Part shown: positions 56,040 through 56,836 of the stretch, one piece after another
Position numbering within the stretch: position 1 is the first letter of the stretch
How the letters are laid out: each line of letters opens with the position of its first letter
DNA from: Welwitschia mirabilis
Lineage: Eukaryota; Gnetophyta; Gnetopsida; Welwitschiales
Reading direction: 5' to 3'
Assembly (NCBI GenBank): GCA_051453625.1
Contig: JBOZIK010000001.1
Coordinates: forward strand, 174,998,152 to 175,054,987
DNA: 56,836 nt
Notes under the pieces: generated by a model
The model's database searches: none
What the model saw: the letters and a program-made list of their open reading frames with translations, nothing else
What the model was told of the DNA's origin: nothing
Program-made: the position numbers and the translations under genes

Positions 56040-56836
56040 GGCTTAATCAGATTCCTAAAGGGTTAACTGGACCTAAGCAATAAATTTGTTACATCTCATT
56101 ATTAAGGGGTTAACAGAATTCTAAAGGAGTTGATTGGACTTAGGGAAAAATTATTTCATCTTTTATGATCAAGGGGTTAACCAAATACTTGAGGGATCAA
56201 CTAGATCTAAGCCATAAATGTTGTTATATATTTTTCTAGATATGGGATTAATCAAACAAAAATGAGGTTAACCAATTATGTAGTTGACCAGATCCTTAAG
56301 AAATTTATTAGACATAGAGCCATAAGAAACTTTAATTAACTAGAACAAGATGATGGAGGTTGACTTTAGTAACAATACTTAAAGGAGTTAACTAGACATT
56401 TTGAGGGGCCAACCAATTATAATAGAAAGGAGATTTTTCTAGCTATTTGGCCTATCATTTTTGTCTGTTGAAGAATGTATTTTACTTGTAAAACCCTAAA
56501 ATATTTCTTCTATATACTTGTCAACCATTAAAATTATTGCACCACTTTGAATATCTTTTAAGTAGCTTTTGAACTATTCATTAGCATATCTTCTATCTAA
56601 CCAAAGATGAATAAATGTATTTTGTAATCATTAATACTTGGTCAATCTATTTACACTATCCATTTATGGATTATACTATCATCTTAAAAATTGTAGTGAT
56701 ATCATTAATGTAATTTAGATCTAGTGGAACCTATGCATTTTGTCATGTCATTATCACCAATTAGTATCCTCTCTAAAGGTTGAGACTAAGCCTTTAAAAA
56801 GTCCAATTATAAAAGGTTATAAATAAACTTGGAATA
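56040..56836 (+). repeat. 5'-truncated A-family copia LTR running off the window
   Basis: Starts abruptly with sequence equivalent to the subrepeat region ('ttaatcagattcctaaagg') and continues through the blocks shared with 16600-17470, up to 'aaggttataaataaacttggaata' at the window end. It could be the right half of the LTR that starts at 54138, split by the LTR at 54367, but no clean target duplication proves this. Confidence 0.65.

Noticed and set aside
1-56836. tRNA or rRNA genes
   Set aside because: I looked for the conserved T-loop and D-loop words and rRNA-like GC-rich blocks on both strands and saw none. The Met-tRNA-like words are primer binding sites next to LTRs.

Overview
The window is a stretch of flowering-plant nuclear DNA, AT-rich, made almost entirely of old, nested LTR retrotransposons. 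The evidence is Ty1/copia elements with the plant Met-tRNA primer site, Ty3/gypsy elements with the TGGCGCC-type primer site seen in Athila/Tat-like families, and plant-specific accessory domains. I found no intact cellular gene, tRNA, rRNA or prokaryote-type system. Nearly every coding remnant carries stops and frameshifts. Much of the decay looks like C-to-T/G-to-A change, as expected of long-methylated transposons.

Layout. 1-2824: 3' end of a plus-strand gypsy element (G0) with a 3' accessory ORF tail and 3' LTR, inserted into the protease gene of a minus-strand relative (G1, 2825-6555). 6556-8518: older sequence with a DUF4283-like fragment on the minus strand. 8519-17762: a complete but dead copia element (A) with both LTRs, a matching 5-bp target duplication, gag, protease, integrase, RT, RNase H and an extra 3' ORF. 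18284-24250: a minus-strand LTR element (B) without recognisable coding, containing a 112-bp dimeric tandem array and a plus-strand TATA box. 24520-30843: a minus-strand copia element (E) whose gag is split by a plus-strand, apparently non-coding LTR element (C, about 26966-30617). 31451-42650: a plus-strand gypsy element (G2) of the G0/G1 family with 5' LTR, primer site, gag, protease, RT, RNase H, integrase and a separate 3' ORF. 42650-45081: AT-rich DNA with a divergent tandem duplication and a long CT microsatellite. 45860-47910: gag and protease of another minus-strand Athila-like gypsy element (H). 50424-51062: a retroposed copy of a J-domain (DnaJ-like) mRNA with poly(A) tail and target-site duplication. 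51572-51830: a 37-bp minisatellite. 52380-54137: gag and protease of a plus-strand copia element (D), interrupted by LTRs of the A family (54138 to the window end).

The features do not form a pathway. They are successive insertion layers. Several N gaps are assembly artefacts: two are flanked by identical 77-bp copies and one by identical 43-bp copies. I found no convincing new biological system. The most informative items are the J-domain retrocopy, a similar 3' ORF domain carried by both a copia and a gypsy family, the regulatory-looking dimeric tandem array, and the gap-edge duplications.
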